A stretch of 64,000 bases of DNA from Streptomyces rubrogriseus (GTDB lineage Bacteria; Actinomycetota; Actinomycetes; Streptomycetales; Streptomycetaceae): the NCBI RefSeq assembly GCF_027947575.1, contig NZ_CP116256.1, positions 8,060,001 through 8,124,000 on the forward strand. The letters are read 5' to 3'. Every line of letters starts with the position of its first letter. Position 1 is the first letter of the stretch. Both the position numbers and the translations under genes were made by a program. Shown here in pieces: positions 1-10,014 of this stretch. The notes below the pieces were generated by a model. That model saw only the letters and a program-made list of their open reading frames with translations, made no database searches and was not told where the DNA came from.

Positions 1-1392
1 TTCTTCAACAACGGCGGCTCGGCCGCCTACGTTGTCCGCGTCGGCGGCTCGGCCGAGGACGCCGCCGCCGACGGCTCGGTCAACGGCGCCGCCGCCCCCG
101 CGGCCGTCACCGGCAGCACCGCCAAGGCGCTGCCCGCCGCCGAGCCCAAGCAGCTCGGCACCTTCGCCGTGACGGCCACCGCGGCCGGCCAGAGCGGCCC
201 GCTGACCGTCGAGGTCGCCGACCCCGAGGGCGAGGGCCCCGCCGAGCGCTTCAAGCTGATCGTCAAGGACGGCGACAAGCCGGTCGAGACCTTCGACGTG
301 AGCGCCAAGAAGGGCAACCGCTCCTACGTCGTCACGCAGGTCAAGGAGCGCTCCAAGCTCATCACCGTGACCGAGGCCGCGCCGTCCGCGCAGCTGGCCC
401 GGCCGGAGAACCAGAGCCTGACGCTGCCCGCGCCGCCGTCCGCCGCCCCCGCCGTTCCGGCCGGGCAGGCCGAGAGCGCGCACCCCGGCCCCGCCCAGTA
501 CCTCGGCGACTCCTCGGACCGCACCGGCTTCGGCGGCCTGGAGGCGATCGACGAGATCTCCATGGTCGCGGTGCCCGACCTGATGGCCGCCTACCAGCGC
601 GGCGCGATCGACCTGGAGGCCGTCAAGGCCGTCCAGCTCGGCCTCATAGCCCACTGCGAACTGATGGGCGACCGCGTCGCGATCATCGACCCGCCGCCCA
701 GCCAGAACGCCCGCCAGATCCGCGTCTGGCGCCAGGAGACGGCCGGCTACGACTCCAAGTACGCCGCCCTGTACTACCCCTGGATCAAGTCCTTCGACCC
801 GGCCACCGGACAGTCCCGCCTGGTCCCGCCGAGCGGTCACGTCGCCGGCATCTGGGCCCGCAACGACTCCGAGCGCGGTGTGCACAAGGCCCCCGCCAAC
901 GAGGTGGTCCGCGGCGCCGTCGACCTGGAGCTGCAGATCACCCGCGGCGAGCAGGACCTGCTCAACCCGATCGGCGTCAACTGCATCCGCTCCTTCCCCG
1001 GCCGCGGCATCCGCGTCTGGGGCGCCCGCACCCTCTCCTCCGACCCGGCGTGGCGCTACCTGAACATCCGCAGGTACTTCAACTACCTGGAGGAGTCGAT
1101 CCTGATCGGCACCCAGTGGGTGGTGTTCGAGCCGAACGACCACAACCTCTGGGCCCGCATCCGCCGCAACGTCTCCGCGTTCCTGGTCAACGAGTGGCGC
1201 AACGGCGCCCTCTTCGGCCAGAGCCCCGACCAGGCCTACTACGTCAAGTGCGACGAGGAGACCAACCCGCCGGAGTCCGTCGACCTCGGCCGGGTCGTCT
1301 GCGAGATCGGCATCGCGCCGGTCAAGCCCGCCGAGTTCGTCATCTTCCGGCTCGCCCAGTTCTCCAGCGGCGGCGGCGAACTGGACGAGTAG
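1..1392 (+). CDS. cis2: Contractile injection system tail sheath protein (5' end outside window)
   Basis: Outer sheath of a phage-tail-like contractile injection system; it polymerises around the inner tube and its contraction drives the tube out. The frame is open from base 1 (reads FFNNGGSAAYVVRV, a typical sheath segment), so the gene starts upstream; 463 residues are visible. The C-terminal part carries the conserved sheath core: GRGIRVWGARTLSSDPAWRY, then YFNYLEESI, and a final strand-rich domain with VCEIGIAPVKPAEF. A Pro/Ala-rich insert lies around visible residues 135-165. It is the first visible gene of an operon running to 14.4 kb. Family assignment is secure; the Cis2 name follows usage for Streptomyces and other eCIS clusters. 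Confidence 0.95.
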   Translation, partial: FFNNGGSAAYVVRVGGSAEDAAADGSVNGAAAPAAVTGSTAKALPAAEPKQLGTFAVTATAAGQSGPLTVEVADPEGEGPAERFKLIVKDGDKPVETFDVSAKKGNRSYVVTQVKERSKLITVTEAAPSAQLARPENQSLTLPAPPSAAPAVPAGQAESAHPGPAQYLGDSSDRTGFGGLEAIDEISMVAVPDLMAAYQRGAIDLEAVKAVQLGLIAHCELMGDRVAIIDPPPSQNARQIRVWRQETAGYDSKYAALYYPWIKSFDPATGQSRLVPPSGHVAGIWARNDSERGVHKAPANEVVRGAVDLELQITRGEQDLLNPIGVNCIRSFPGRGIRVWGARTLSSDPAWRYLNIRRYFNYLEESILIGTQWVVFEPNDHNLWARIRRNVSAFLVNEWRNGALFGQSPDQAYYVKCDEETNPPESVDLGRVVCEIGIAPVKPAEFVIFRLAQFSSGGGELDE

Positions 1393-1444
1393 GCGGCACG
1401 CGCCCCCGCCCTTGTCCCACATCCTCTAGAAGGACAGCGAACTC

Positions 1445-1894
1445 ATGTCTCTCCCCAAACCCGAAGACGTACTCGTAGCACCGAATTTCGGCATCCAGAT
1501 CGACGGTGTGATGGTCGAGTACCTCAACTCGGTCTCCAACCTGCAGATCGAGCAGGACGTCATCAGGTACCAGCAGAACCAGGGCACGACCGGCCGCAAC
1601 AACGTCACCCTGATGCCGGGCGTGGCCAAGGACGGCTCGGTCCAGGTCGAGCGCGGTATGAGCCAGTCGTCGGTGTTCACCCAGTGGATCAACGACTCCA
1701 TGGCGGGCCGGATGGCCACCGCCCGCAAGAACGCCACGATCATCGTGATGGACTACGAGGACAACCCGGTCAAGCGCTGGAACCTGCGCAACGCCTGGTG
1801 CAGCAAGGTCGTGGCGGGCACCCTGAAGGCGGGTGACACCAACGCGCTCACCGAGACCATCACCATCGTGTTCGAAGAACTGGTCGTCGAGTAA
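1445..1894 (+). CDS. cis1a: Contractile injection system inner tube protein
   Basis: 149-aa tube subunit of the T4 gp19 family (PF06841 type); hexameric rings stack inside the sheath to form the expelled tube. Diagnostic text includes NFGIQIDGV near the N-terminus, the central MPGVAKDGSVQVERGM and the C-terminal TETITIVFEELVVE. Start ATG has an AGAAGGA-type ribosome site about 10 bases upstream. It follows the sheath by 52 bases and its stop overlaps the next start (TAATG), which suggests translational coupling. A second tube-family gene lies at 6873, so this cluster, like other eCIS clusters, has two tube paralogs; which one forms the bulk tube is inferred from its position beside the sheath. 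Confidence 0.93.
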   Translation: MSLPKPEDVLVAPNFGIQIDGVMVEYLNSVSNLQIEQDVIRYQQNQGTTGRNNVTLMPGVAKDGSVQVERGMSQSSVFTQWINDSMAGRMATARKNATIIVMDYEDNPVKRWNLRNAWCSKVVAGTLKAGDTNALTETITIVFEELVVE

Positions 1895-2427
1895 TGCGCC
1901 GTAGCACCGCCAAGGCACCCGCCGCGGCACCCCAGTCCGCGGCGGCGGGAGCGGACTTCCCCCGTTCGGCTCCCGCCGCCGCGCCCACGGAGGCGCCGGC
2001 CGGTTCTCCGGCCGGCCCTCCCGCCGGGCCCCCCGTCGACACCGCCCCGAGGCAGCAGATGCAGACCGAGTTCCCCTTCGAGCTGCCGCGCGGGTACGTC
2101 GACGAGTCGGGCACGGTGCACCGGGACGGTGTGATGCGCCTGTCGACGGCGCGGGACGAGCTGATCCCGCTGCGCGACGTGCGGGTGCAGGAGAACCCGG
2201 CGTACCTGTCGGTGGTGCTGCTCGGCCGGGTCATCACCCGGCTGGGCACGCTGGCGATGGTGCACGACGGCGTCGTGGAGAACATGTTCGCCTCCGACCT
2301 GGCGTTCCTCCAGGACTTCTACCGCCAGATCAACGCGGAGGGGCACACCCGCGCGGCGGTGGAGTGCCCGCACTGCTCGGAGCCCTTCGAGGTGGAACTC
2401 GGCGGGAGCCGCCTGGGGGAATCGTGA
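1894..2427 (+). CDS. CIS-associated protein with C-terminal CPHC motif, unknown function
   Basis: 177 aa, start coupled to the tube gene stop. The first ~50 residues are low-complexity Ala/Pro. A compact domain follows (about residues 53-150, from QTEFPFELPRGYVDESGTV through FLQDFYRQINAEG), then a single C-x2-C pair in VECPHCSEPFEV. Size and position (between tube and later baseplate genes, next to a tiny protein) resemble tail assembly chaperones or baseplate-hub assembly proteins of contractile phages, but I cannot assign a function. The lone C-x2-C could bind zinc only as a dimer or with partner ligands. It overlaps the next gene by GTGA. Confidence 0.8.
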   Translation: MRRSTAKAPAAAPQSAAAGADFPRSAPAAAPTEAPAGSPAGPPAGPPVDTAPRQQMQTEFPFELPRGYVDESGTVHRDGVMRLSTARDELIPLRDVRVQENPAYLSVVLLGRVITRLGTLAMVHDGVVENMFASDLAFLQDFYRQINAEGHTRAAVECPHCSEPFEVELGGSRLGES

Positions 2428-2582
2428 CGTACGCGACCGACCGGCTGCACGAGGAGATCGCGTACGTCGCCTACCACTTCCACTGGAGCCTGGAGGCGAT
2501 CCTGGACCTGGAACACCAGGACCGCCGCCGGTACACGGACCAGATCGCGTCCCTCGTGACGCGAGGCACGGCGGAGGGCTGA
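2424..2582 (+). CDS. DUF6760-type small CIS-associated protein
   Basis: 52 aa starting at the GTG that overlaps the preceding TGA stop; a GGGGGA ribosome site lies just upstream. It reads VTYATDRLHEEIAYVAYHFH and then LEAILDLEHQDRRRYTDQI, an amphipathic helical protein with the WSLEAILDLEHQDRR signature seen in small proteins beside actinobacterial CIS tube genes. The tiny size and position after the CPHC protein parallel the gpE/gpE+ tail chaperone pairs of phages. Chaperone function is inference; the family itself has no known role. Confidence 0.75.
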   Translation: MTYATDRLHEEIAYVAYHFHWSLEAILDLEHQDRRRYTDQIASLVTRGTAEG

Positions 2583-2585
2583 TCG

Positions 2586-5500
2586 GTGGGACTCCTGGAC
2601 CGGCTGCGGGGCCGTCGCGACGGCGGCGAGGGAAACGGGAACGGGGGCGGGACCGCGGCTTCGGCGGCGGCCCCGCCCCCGGAGACGGGTCCGCCCGCGG
2701 ACACCGGCTCGCGTCCGGACCCGGGCGCCGGCGGACCTGCGGCATCCGCGCCCGGACCCGCGCCCGTGGCCGTCGCGGCCTGGACGGGCCTGCCGCCGAT
2801 CCAGCGCGCCACGGGAGCGGACCGCACGGGGTGGCGGACGCCGCTTTCGGCGGCCGCCTTCCGACGTGGCAGGACCCGTCGTTCACGCGGGCGCCGTCCC
2901 CGGGGGTACTCAACCCGGCGGCCGGCGACAGCCTGCTGTCCGGCGCCTTCGACGCGTCGGCCCGGCAGACCTCGTCCACCCCGCTGGCCCGCCCGGCCGG
3001 CCCGCCGCCGGTGCAGCGGATGCCCGTCGCGCCGCTGCGCGCGATACCGGCGGACGCACCGGCCCCGGCCACCGCACCGACCGCGCCCACGGGCTCCGCC
3101 CCGAGGGCGCGCGGTGGTGCGTCGAGTACGCCGGGCAGGTCGGCCGCGTCGGGTCCGGCGCCGACGGCGGCCACGTCGTCGACCGCGCCCACGGCCGCGC
3201 CGGTCCAGCGGGCGCGTTCGGCCGGGACGGCCTCGTCCGCCGTGCCCGCGAACCCACCTGCCCCGGCCTCCCGCGGGGTCCGGGTGACCCCGGTGCCTGC
3301 GCCGCCCGCCGCCCCGCGCCCGCGCCAGTCGCTCACCAAGGCCCCGTCCGGATCGCCCGCCGTGCAGCGCCGGGCGTTGCCGGCGAGCCGCCCGACCACG
3401 GGAGCCGCTCCGGCATCCTCCGGCACGGCGTCGTCCGGCGCTGCGTCGTCCGGCACGGGGCCCTCGTCGGCGGACGCCGACCGAGCGGACCCCGGCTGGG
3501 CACCGGCGGGGAGCGCCTCCCCGGCCCACGGCTCGGCACCGGCGGGGAGCACCTCCCCGGCCCAGGGTTCCGTCACCCCGGCGCCCGCACCGACCGGGGC
3601 ACCCGTCCAGCGGACGGTGTCCGCTCCCGGGACCACACCGGCCCCCGGCGCGTCCGGCGACGGGACGGCACCGGCGGCCCCGGTACGGCGGCCCGACGGC
3701 GGCACCCCTTCGGCCCCGGCACCGGCGAACAGCGGCTCCGTGTCCGGCACACCGCCCGTCCAGCGCACCGCCGCACGACCGTCCGGCCCCACGCCAACCG
3801 GCGCCCCGGCCGGACCCGGCACCGCACAGCCCGGCGGCAGCAACCCCGCGACCACCGCACCGAGCGACAGCACCACACCCGTCCAGCGGGCCACCACACG
3901 ACCGACCGGCAACAGCAACACCTCGACCCCCGCACCGGCCGACAGCGGCACACCGCCCGTCCGGCGCGCCGCCGCACGACCGTCCAGTGGCGGCAACCCG
4001 CCCACCCCCGCGCCGAGTCACGGCGGCTCCGCGCCCGGCACACCGCCCGTCCAGCGCGCCACCGCACGACCGTCCGGCAGCGGCAACCCGTCGGCCTCCG
4101 CACCGGCGAACAGCGGCTCCGCGTCCGGCACACCGCCCGTCCAACGGACCACCGCACGACCGTCCAGCGACGTCGCCCCGTCGACGCCCGCTCCGGCGAA
4201 CAGCGGCTCCGCGTCCGGCACACCGCCGGTCCAGCGCACCGCCGTACGACCGTCCGGCCCCACGCCAACCGACGCCCCGGCCGGACGCGGCACCGCACAG
4301 CCCGGCGGCAGCAACCCCGCGGCCACCGCACCGAGCGACAGCCCCACACCGGTCCAGCGGGCCACCGCACGGCCGTCCGCCAGCGGCAACCTCTCGACCC
4401 CCGCACCGGCCGACAGCGGCACCGCGCCCGGCACGCCCCCGGTCCAGCGCGCCGCCACCCGACCGTCCGGCTCCCCGGCACAGCCCGCCAGCGGCGATCC
4501 GGCAGCCACCACTCCGGGCGACGGCTCCACGTCCACCGCCCCGCCCGCCCAACGGGCCACCGCACGACCGTCCGACGGCAACGACCCGTCGACGCCCGCC
4601 CCGGCGAACAGCGGCTCCGCAGCCGGTACCCCGCCGGTACAGCGCGCCGCCGCACGGCCGTCCGGCCGCACGCCGACCGACGCCGCGGGCAACGGCCCCA
4701 CGTCCGCCGCCCCGGCACGGCGGCCCGCCGTACGCCCCGGCGACAGCCCGGCGCCGGCACCGGCGGGCAGCGGCGCCACGGCCCCGACGCCGCCGGTGCA
4801 GCGTGCCGTACGCCGCACCGACGGCGGCACGACTCCCCGGCGGGCGACGCCGCACCCGCCACCCGGCGAGCCGCCGCGCAGCCCGACCGCCCCGCGTCCG
4901 CCGGTGACCGCCGGACCGGTTCGCCGGAGACCGCGCCCGGCGCCCCGGTGCAACGGGCCGCGGCACAGCCCGAGCCGGGGTCCGACGCCCATGTGGGGAC
5001 GGTCCCGCCCACGCCCGGCACCACCTCGGACGCGGCGCGGGGGCAGGCCCCGGTGCGCCCGGCGGAGTCCCGGTCCGCCGCCACCCCGGCAGCCGGCAGC
5101 GGCACCCCGCCCACCGGCGGCCCCGCGGCACCGTCGCCCTCGCCGTCGCGGTCGGTGGGAGCCACCCCCGTCGGCCCCCGGTCCAGCGAGCCGCGGCACC
5201 GGCCGCCGAGTCCGGCGGCGACAAGGCGGCGCCGTCCGGCGCACGCCCCACCGGCACCGGCGACGCCACCGGAGGCGGGCGCCCCTCGGCGACCGCTCCC
5301 GGCGTTCCCGCCACCCCGGCTACGGCTAGCCGCCCGTCCAGCGCCGGGCGTCGGCCGCCCAGCCGACACCGCCCGCGCGGCCGTCCTCGGCACAACCGGG
5401 CGGCGCACCGCTACCGCCGGTCCAGCGGGCGTCGGAGCCGCGCACGGCCGACCCGATCGCGCCGCCCTCCGCCACCCCGGCGGCACCGGCGGAGCCGTCC

Positions 5501-6783
5501 GCACCGACCCACCCGAGCCCCGCCGCCACGGTCACCGCACCCGCCTCGCCCGCCATGTCCGCGACCCGTACCGCGCCCACGCCCGCCGTACCGCCGTCCC
5601 GGCCGGAGACCGGCAGGACGACAGCCCCGGCGACCCCCGTGCAGCGCAGCGCGGCCGGGCGGCGTCCGGGGCTCGGCGCGCCCACCTCTTCCGGCCCGGT
5701 CGGCGCCGTACGTCCGACCGTGACGCCGGCACCGACGGCCGCACCGACGGCGGCACCGGCACCGGCACCGACCGCCCCGGCCGCACCGGCCGGGGCGCCC
5801 GCGCGTCGTTCTCCGCTCGGCGCGCCCCTCTCCGCGCCCCCGCCCGACACCACGTCGCTCACCACGCGGTCCCCGGCTCCCGCGCCCGCCACGACCGGGG
5901 GTCACGTGCCCCCGCCCGTCCAGCGGGCCACCGCCACGGCCTCCGCGCCCGCGGCACCACCCTTCACGACCACGACCACGGCCGCCGCCACACCGCCCTT
6001 CACGGCCCTCACTGCGCCCGCCACACCCACCGCACCGCCCTTCGCCGCCCTGGCCACGCCCGCCGTACCGCCCTTCGCCGCCCTGGCCACGCCCGCCGTA
6101 CCGCCCTTCGCGGCACCCGCGACGTCGACGGCCCCGGCGGCGCCGCACCTCACGCCTCCGCCGCTGCCCGGTGGCGGCGGGGCGACGCCTCCCGTCGTCC
6201 AGCGGGTGCCCGCCAAGGCCGTACCCCTGCGCAAGCCCGGGTCCCCGGCGGGGCCACCGGAGCCCCGCTCCCGGTGGCCCCGCTCACGCCGCCCCGGCCG
6301 TCGGCGGCCCGGCCGGAGATGCCCGTCGCCACGCAGGCGGTGCCCGCGGACACCACGCCGGACGCCCTCGCCCCGGCCGGCACCGCGTCCGCCGACCTGC
6401 CGCCGGTCCAGCGGTTCTCCTTCCGCCGTTCCCACCGTGCCGCACGCACCACCGCCGCCGCGCTGGCCTCCGTCACGGCCGCCACCGTGGCGGACAACCT
6501 GTCCCGGCTGCACACCCCGTCGTCCCGGCCCGGCCCGGACGAACCGCCGCCCCCGTACAGCGACCCCCCGCCCCCGTACGAGGCGGGCGCGGGCTCACCG
6601 CCCCCCGACGGTCCCCCGCCCGCGTACACGGCGGTCCCCGAGGGCGGGTTCGACCCGCGTGAACTCACCGACTTCCAGCTCGACGAACTGGTGCACCGGA
6701 TCATCGGCCGCGTCACCCGTCTCGTCCGCACCGAACTGCGTATGGACCGCGAACGGATCGGCAGACTGCGCGACCCGCGCTGA
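2586..6783 (+). CDS. Giant Pro/Ala/Thr-rich PVQR-repeat CIS protein, interrupted by five apparent -1 frameshifts
   Basis: If five single missing bases are restored the gene encodes about 1,400 aa. The GTG start at 2586 follows GGAGGG by 7 bases and opens VGLLDRLRGRR. The middle is a disordered Pro/Ala/Thr/Ser array holding about 24 copies of a (P/A/V)(V/I/A)(Q/R)R motif, mostly TPPVQR followed by (T/A)(A/T)xRPSG, spaced roughly 35-45 residues in the best-ordered part. The C-terminus has PPPPYSDPPPPYEAG, PPPAYT, and then a compact helical end, FDPRELTDFQLDELVHRIIG and RLVRTELRMDRERIGRLRD, stop at 6783. Coding frame moves near 2830, 4836, 5177, 5330 and 6240, each time by one lost base in a G/C-rich stretch, and each move restores PVQR text. 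So this is one gene with base-call errors or real mutations. Function unknown; scaffold, tape-measure-like or docking roles are inference. Confidence 0.75.
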
Positions 6784-6872
6784 CCGGACCGCACCGGCCC
6801 CGCCGGACGGCCGGACCGCACCGAGGGCCACGCCCGCCGCCACCGCTCCCCGACAAGAAAGGTCGACCCCCG

Positions 6873-7295
6873 ATGACCCGTAAGGACCCGGGCTCTTCCA
6901 TCTGGTTCAGCCTCGCCATCGACGGCGAGAGCCTCGGCTACTTCAACGGGTGCGAGGGCCTGTCGACCCAGGTGGAGGTGGAACAGCGCCAGGAGGGCGG
7001 CAACAACGGCTTCGTCTGGCAACTGCCCACCCGCGTCACCTACTCCAACATCCGGCTGACCCGCCCCCTCACCCCGGACACGGCGAAGGTCGCCAAGTGG
7101 ATCTCGTCCGTGCAGACCGGCATCCAGCGGCCCACCGCACAGATCTCCGCCCTGCGCGCGGACGGGTCGCTGGTCGTCCGCTGGGGGCTGATCGACGTCC
7201 TGCCCGTCAGCTGGCAGGGCCCCAGCCTCGACCCCGGCAGCGCGTCCGTGGCCAACGAGGTCCTGGAGATCGCCCACCACGGGTTCACGGACTGA
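6873..7295 (+). CDS. cis1b: Second CIS tube-family protein
   Basis: 140 aa, T4 gp19 tube family. It starts MTRKDPGSSIWFSLAIDGES and contains FNGCEGLSTQVEVEQRQEGG and RLTRPLTPDTAKVAKWI, the conserved tube hairpin and helix. It is only distantly like the tube at 1445. In eCIS and R-type particles the second, divergent tube protein usually forms the tube-initiation ring on the baseplate hub, and its position just before the LysM and spike genes fits that. A ribosome site AAGAAAGG precedes the ATG by about 10 bases. The 89 bases between the giant PVQR gene and this start hold no other gene. Confidence 0.9.
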   Translation: MTRKDPGSSIWFSLAIDGESLGYFNGCEGLSTQVEVEQRQEGGNNGFVWQLPTRVTYSNIRLTRPLTPDTAKVAKWISSVQTGIQRPTAQISALRADGSLVVRWGLIDVLPVSWQGPSLDPGSASVANEVLEIAHHGFTD

Positions 7296-7323
7296 CGGCG
7301 CCGCGGAGCAGAGAGGAAGAACC

Positions 7324-8046
7324 ATGGCCACAAGCAGCAAGGGCGCCGGCAAGAGCCTCGTACGCGCCAACCTCGCCATCCACGAGCCGCCCACCGGCAA
7401 GTCCACCTCGCCCGGTGGGCTGATCAAGCGGTTCCCGTTCGAGTTCAACCCGGCGCAGCTCTCGATCAGTCAGCGCTCCCAGTGGAAGTCGACCCCGACG
7501 GCGGCCGTGCGGAAGGCCGCGAAGCCGCAGTTCATGGGGGCCGAGCCGCGGGAGATGACCCTGGAGATCTTCCTGGACTCCTCGATGAAGCCCGGCGGCA
7601 ACACCGTCATGAAGAAGGTCGAGTCGCTGCTGATCTGCTGCGAGGTCACCGCCAAGAGCCTGGCCGCCAAGCAGCCGTCGCCACCCTGGGTGATCTTCGA
7701 GTGGGGCTCGTTCTCCACGGCCCGGTTCAACGCCTACGTCGCGTCCATCGAGACCCAGTACACGCTCTTCGGCACCGCCGGTGTCCCCATCCGCGCGACC
7801 TGCCAGATGGCCCTGGTGGAGATTCCCGGCCCGACCCCGAGGCAGAACCCGACCTCCGGCGCCCTCACCGCCCAGCGCGTGCACCGGGTCGTCGCGGGGG
7901 ACTCGCTCCAGTCGCTGGCCTGGAGCGAGTACGGCAGCGCCAACGCGTGGCGGGTGATCGCCGAGGCCAACGGCATCGACGACCCGTCCCGCCTGCCGAC
8001 CGGTACCGAACTCATCCTGCCGGCCACCGAGGAGGTGCCTCACTGA
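7324..8046 (+). CDS. cis7: CIS baseplate protein with LysM domain
   Basis: 240 aa. The first ~175 residues are the CIS tube-binding/baseplate domain (LIKRFPFEFNPAQLSISQRS is characteristic), and the last ~50 are a LysM-like module, VHRVVAGDSLQSLAWSEYG to LPTGTELILPA. The family corresponds to T4 gp53/54-like connectors that link the spike hub with tube and wedges. In eCIS the LysM part is structural and not evidence of peptidoglycan binding. Ribosome site AGAGAGGAAGA is followed by ATG; the stop overlaps the next start (TGATG). Confidence 0.9.
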   Translation: MATSSKGAGKSLVRANLAIHEPPTGKSTSPGGLIKRFPFEFNPAQLSISQRSQWKSTPTAAVRKAAKPQFMGAEPREMTLEIFLDSSMKPGGNTVMKKVESLLICCEVTAKSLAAKQPSPPWVIFEWGSFSTARFNAYVASIETQYTLFGTAGVPIRATCQMALVEIPGPTPRQNPTSGALTAQRVHRVVAGDSLQSLAWSEYGSANAWRVIAEANGIDDPSRLPTGTELILPATEEVPH

Positions 8047-9980
8047 TGGTGCGTCCCGCCTTCTCCAGCGTCGTCGAGGTGAAGATCGGTGGCGCCCCGC
8101 TGTCCGACACCGTCGCCCCGATGCTCACCGACGGATGGGTCGACCAGGGCGTCAACGTGCCCGCGGCGTTCCGGCTCACCTTCCGCGACCCCCACCACAA
8201 GCTCCTCGGCGACCTGAACGTGCAGTTCGGCACCAAGGTCGTCATCACGCCGATCGCCGACGGCGAGGGCAAGGGCAACCCCCTGCTGACCGGTGAGGTC
8301 ACCGGCCTGGAGGCCGACTACGACGGCACCGGCAGCTTCACCGTCATCCGCGGCTACGACTACGGGCACCGGCTGATGCGCCAGCGCCGGGTGGCCGCGT
8401 ACCGCAACCAGAAGGCCTCCGACATCGCCCGCAAGCTCGTGGCGATGGACGGCGTCTCCATCGGCCGCATCCAGGCGACCAAGGGCACCTACGCGTTCAT
8501 CTCCCAGTCCAACGTCACCGACTGGGACTTCCTCGCCCGGCTCGCCGACGAGAACAAGATGATCATGTACCTGGACTCCAAGGGGAAGTTCCGGTTCGTC
8601 ACGCCGAAACCGTCGGCCGGCGCGCCCTCGCCGAACACCGACGGCGACCAGAGCACCTTCGTCCTCCAGGCCGAGCACGACATCCTGCGGCTGCGGGCCG
8701 CCGTCACCGCCGCCGACCAGATCGGCAAGGTCGAGTCGCGCGGCTGGAACGTCACCACCAAGAAGAAGATCACCGAGACCGCGCCGGCCACCACCGACCC
8801 CGGCATCAACATCAAGTGGACGCCCGGCACGGCCGCCGGCAAGTTCAAGCCCGGCAAACTCGTCGAGACCGCCAACCCCTACGACAAGCAGGACGAGGTC
8901 CAGAACGCCGCGAAGGCCCTCGCCTCCGACGTCACCGCCTCCTTCGCCGAGCTGGAGGTCGCCGCCAAGGGCCACCCCGACCTGCGGCCCGGCGTCCCCG
9001 TCGCGCTCGCCGACGTCGGCACCCCCTTCGAGGGCAAGTACACCGTCACCTCGGTACGCCACCACTTCGGCGACGGCGTCCCCTACGAGTCCTGGATCAC
9101 GGTCAGCGGACGCCAGTGGCGTTCCCTGTACGGGCTCGCCTCGGGCGGCGGCGGGGGCTCGGACCCGGCGAGCGCCGCCCGGCTGCCCAGCGTCGCCAAC
9201 GCCATCGTCACCGACGTGCAGGACCCCCTCAAGCAGGGCAGGGTCAAGTTGCAGTTCCCGTGGCTGGACGACACCTACATAAGCGACTGGACGCGCAGCG
9301 TCCAGATGGGCGGCGTGGCGGGCGGCGGCATCTTCCCCATGGACGTCGGCGACGAGGTCCTGGTCGCCTTCGACCGGGGGGCGCTGGACCACCCGTTCGT
9401 CATCGGCGGCCTCTACAACGGCCGGGACGTGCCGACCAAGAGCGACGTGCCGCTGCACGACGGCCTGAAGAAGAAGGCCGTGCGGCACACCCTGTCCGAC
9501 CGCCAGGGCAACCGGGTCGACCTGCTCAGCCAGCGCACCGGCGGCCGCAAGCAGGGCGTGCGGATCGCCAGCGGCAACGACAAGCTGACCATCAACCTCG
9601 ACCGCACCAAGACCGAGATCACCGTCGACAGCAAGGGCTCCGTCAGCATCACCGGCAGCCGCTCGGTGTCGGTGGACGCGGGCACCGACCTGTCGCTGAG
9701 CGCCAGGCGCTCCCTGACCATCAAGAGCGGCGGTCCCCTCAGCATCCAGGGCGGCAGCATGATCAACATGCGCAGCGGGGGCGTGGTCGGAGTCAACGCG
9801 GGAGGCGCCCTGAACCTGGGGGCGGGCGGCGCCGCGACGCTGAGCGCCGGGGCCGCGACGACCATCTCCGGCACCGTCAACGTGCAGATCAACTCCGTCA
9901 TGACGAGGGTCATCGGCGCGACCTTCGAGGTCAAGACCCCCATCTTCAAGGTCGCGACGATCCCCGTGCCGGGCCTGTGA
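8046..9980 (+). CDS. cis8: VgrG-like spike / baseplate hub protein
   Basis: 644 aa. The N-terminal two thirds follow the gp27-like hub fold (VGrG/phage late control D type: DIARKLVAMDGVSIG, WDFLARLADENKMIMYLDSK). A gp5-like OB fold follows from about residue 380 (ANAIVTDVQDPLKQGRVKLQ, MDVGDEVLVAF, HPFVIGGLYNG). The end is a repetitive beta-helix needle rich in Gly/Ala/Ser (SISGTVNVQI-like repeats) finishing at PVPGL. It forms the trimeric spike that plugs the tube and pierces membranes. There is no C-terminal enzyme domain, so it is not an evolved effector VgrG. It is coupled to the LysM gene by stop/start overlap. Confidence 0.93.
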   Translation: MVRPAFSSVVEVKIGGAPLSDTVAPMLTDGWVDQGVNVPAAFRLTFRDPHHKLLGDLNVQFGTKVVITPIADGEGKGNPLLTGEVTGLEADYDGTGSFTVIRGYDYGHRLMRQRRVAAYRNQKASDIARKLVAMDGVSIGRIQATKGTYAFISQSNVTDWDFLARLADENKMIMYLDSKGKFRFVTPKPSAGAPSPNTDGDQSTFVLQAEHDILRLRAAVTAADQIGKVESRGWNVTTKKKITETAPATTDPGINIKWTPGTAAGKFKPGKLVETANPYDKQDEVQNAAKALASDVTASFAELEVAAKGHPDLRPGVPVALADVGTPFEGKYTVTSVRHHFGDGVPYESWITVSGRQWRSLYGLASGGGGGSDPASAARLPSVANAIVTDVQDPLKQGRVKLQFPWLDDTYISDWTRSVQMGGVAGGGIFPMDVGDEVLVAFDRGALDHPFVIGGLYNGRDVPTKSDVPLHDGLKKKAVRHTLSDRQGNRVDLLSQRTGGRKQGVRIASGNDKLTINLDRTKTEITVDSKGSVSITGSRSVSVDAGTDLSLSARRSLTIKSGGPLSIQGGSMINMRSGGVVGVNAGGALNLGAGGAATLSAGAATTISGTVNVQINSVMTRVIGATFEVKTPIFKVATIPVPGL

Positions 9981-10014
9981 CGAAGCGTTTCCGAGGAAGG
10001 CAGGTTGCTCTCTG

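Noticed and set aside
2471..5395. 974-codon open frame on the minus strand opposite the PVQR gene
   Set aside because: It is the mirror of a GC-rich repeat: the translation is Arg/Gly/Cys nonsense, with no ribosome site and no domain. The + strand reading has the conserved ends and motif array.
2866..6783. Single uninterrupted 1,305-codon frame on the + strand of the same gene
   Set aside because: Only its last part is the real C-terminus. Before about 4836 it reads Arg/His-rich noise, while the PVQR text is in another frame.
2586..6783. Programmed ribosomal frameshifting to explain the frame moves
   Set aside because: Five shifts in one gene (and two more in cisA), all in short G/C runs without a common slippery heptamer or pseudoknot, do not fit a programmed mechanism.
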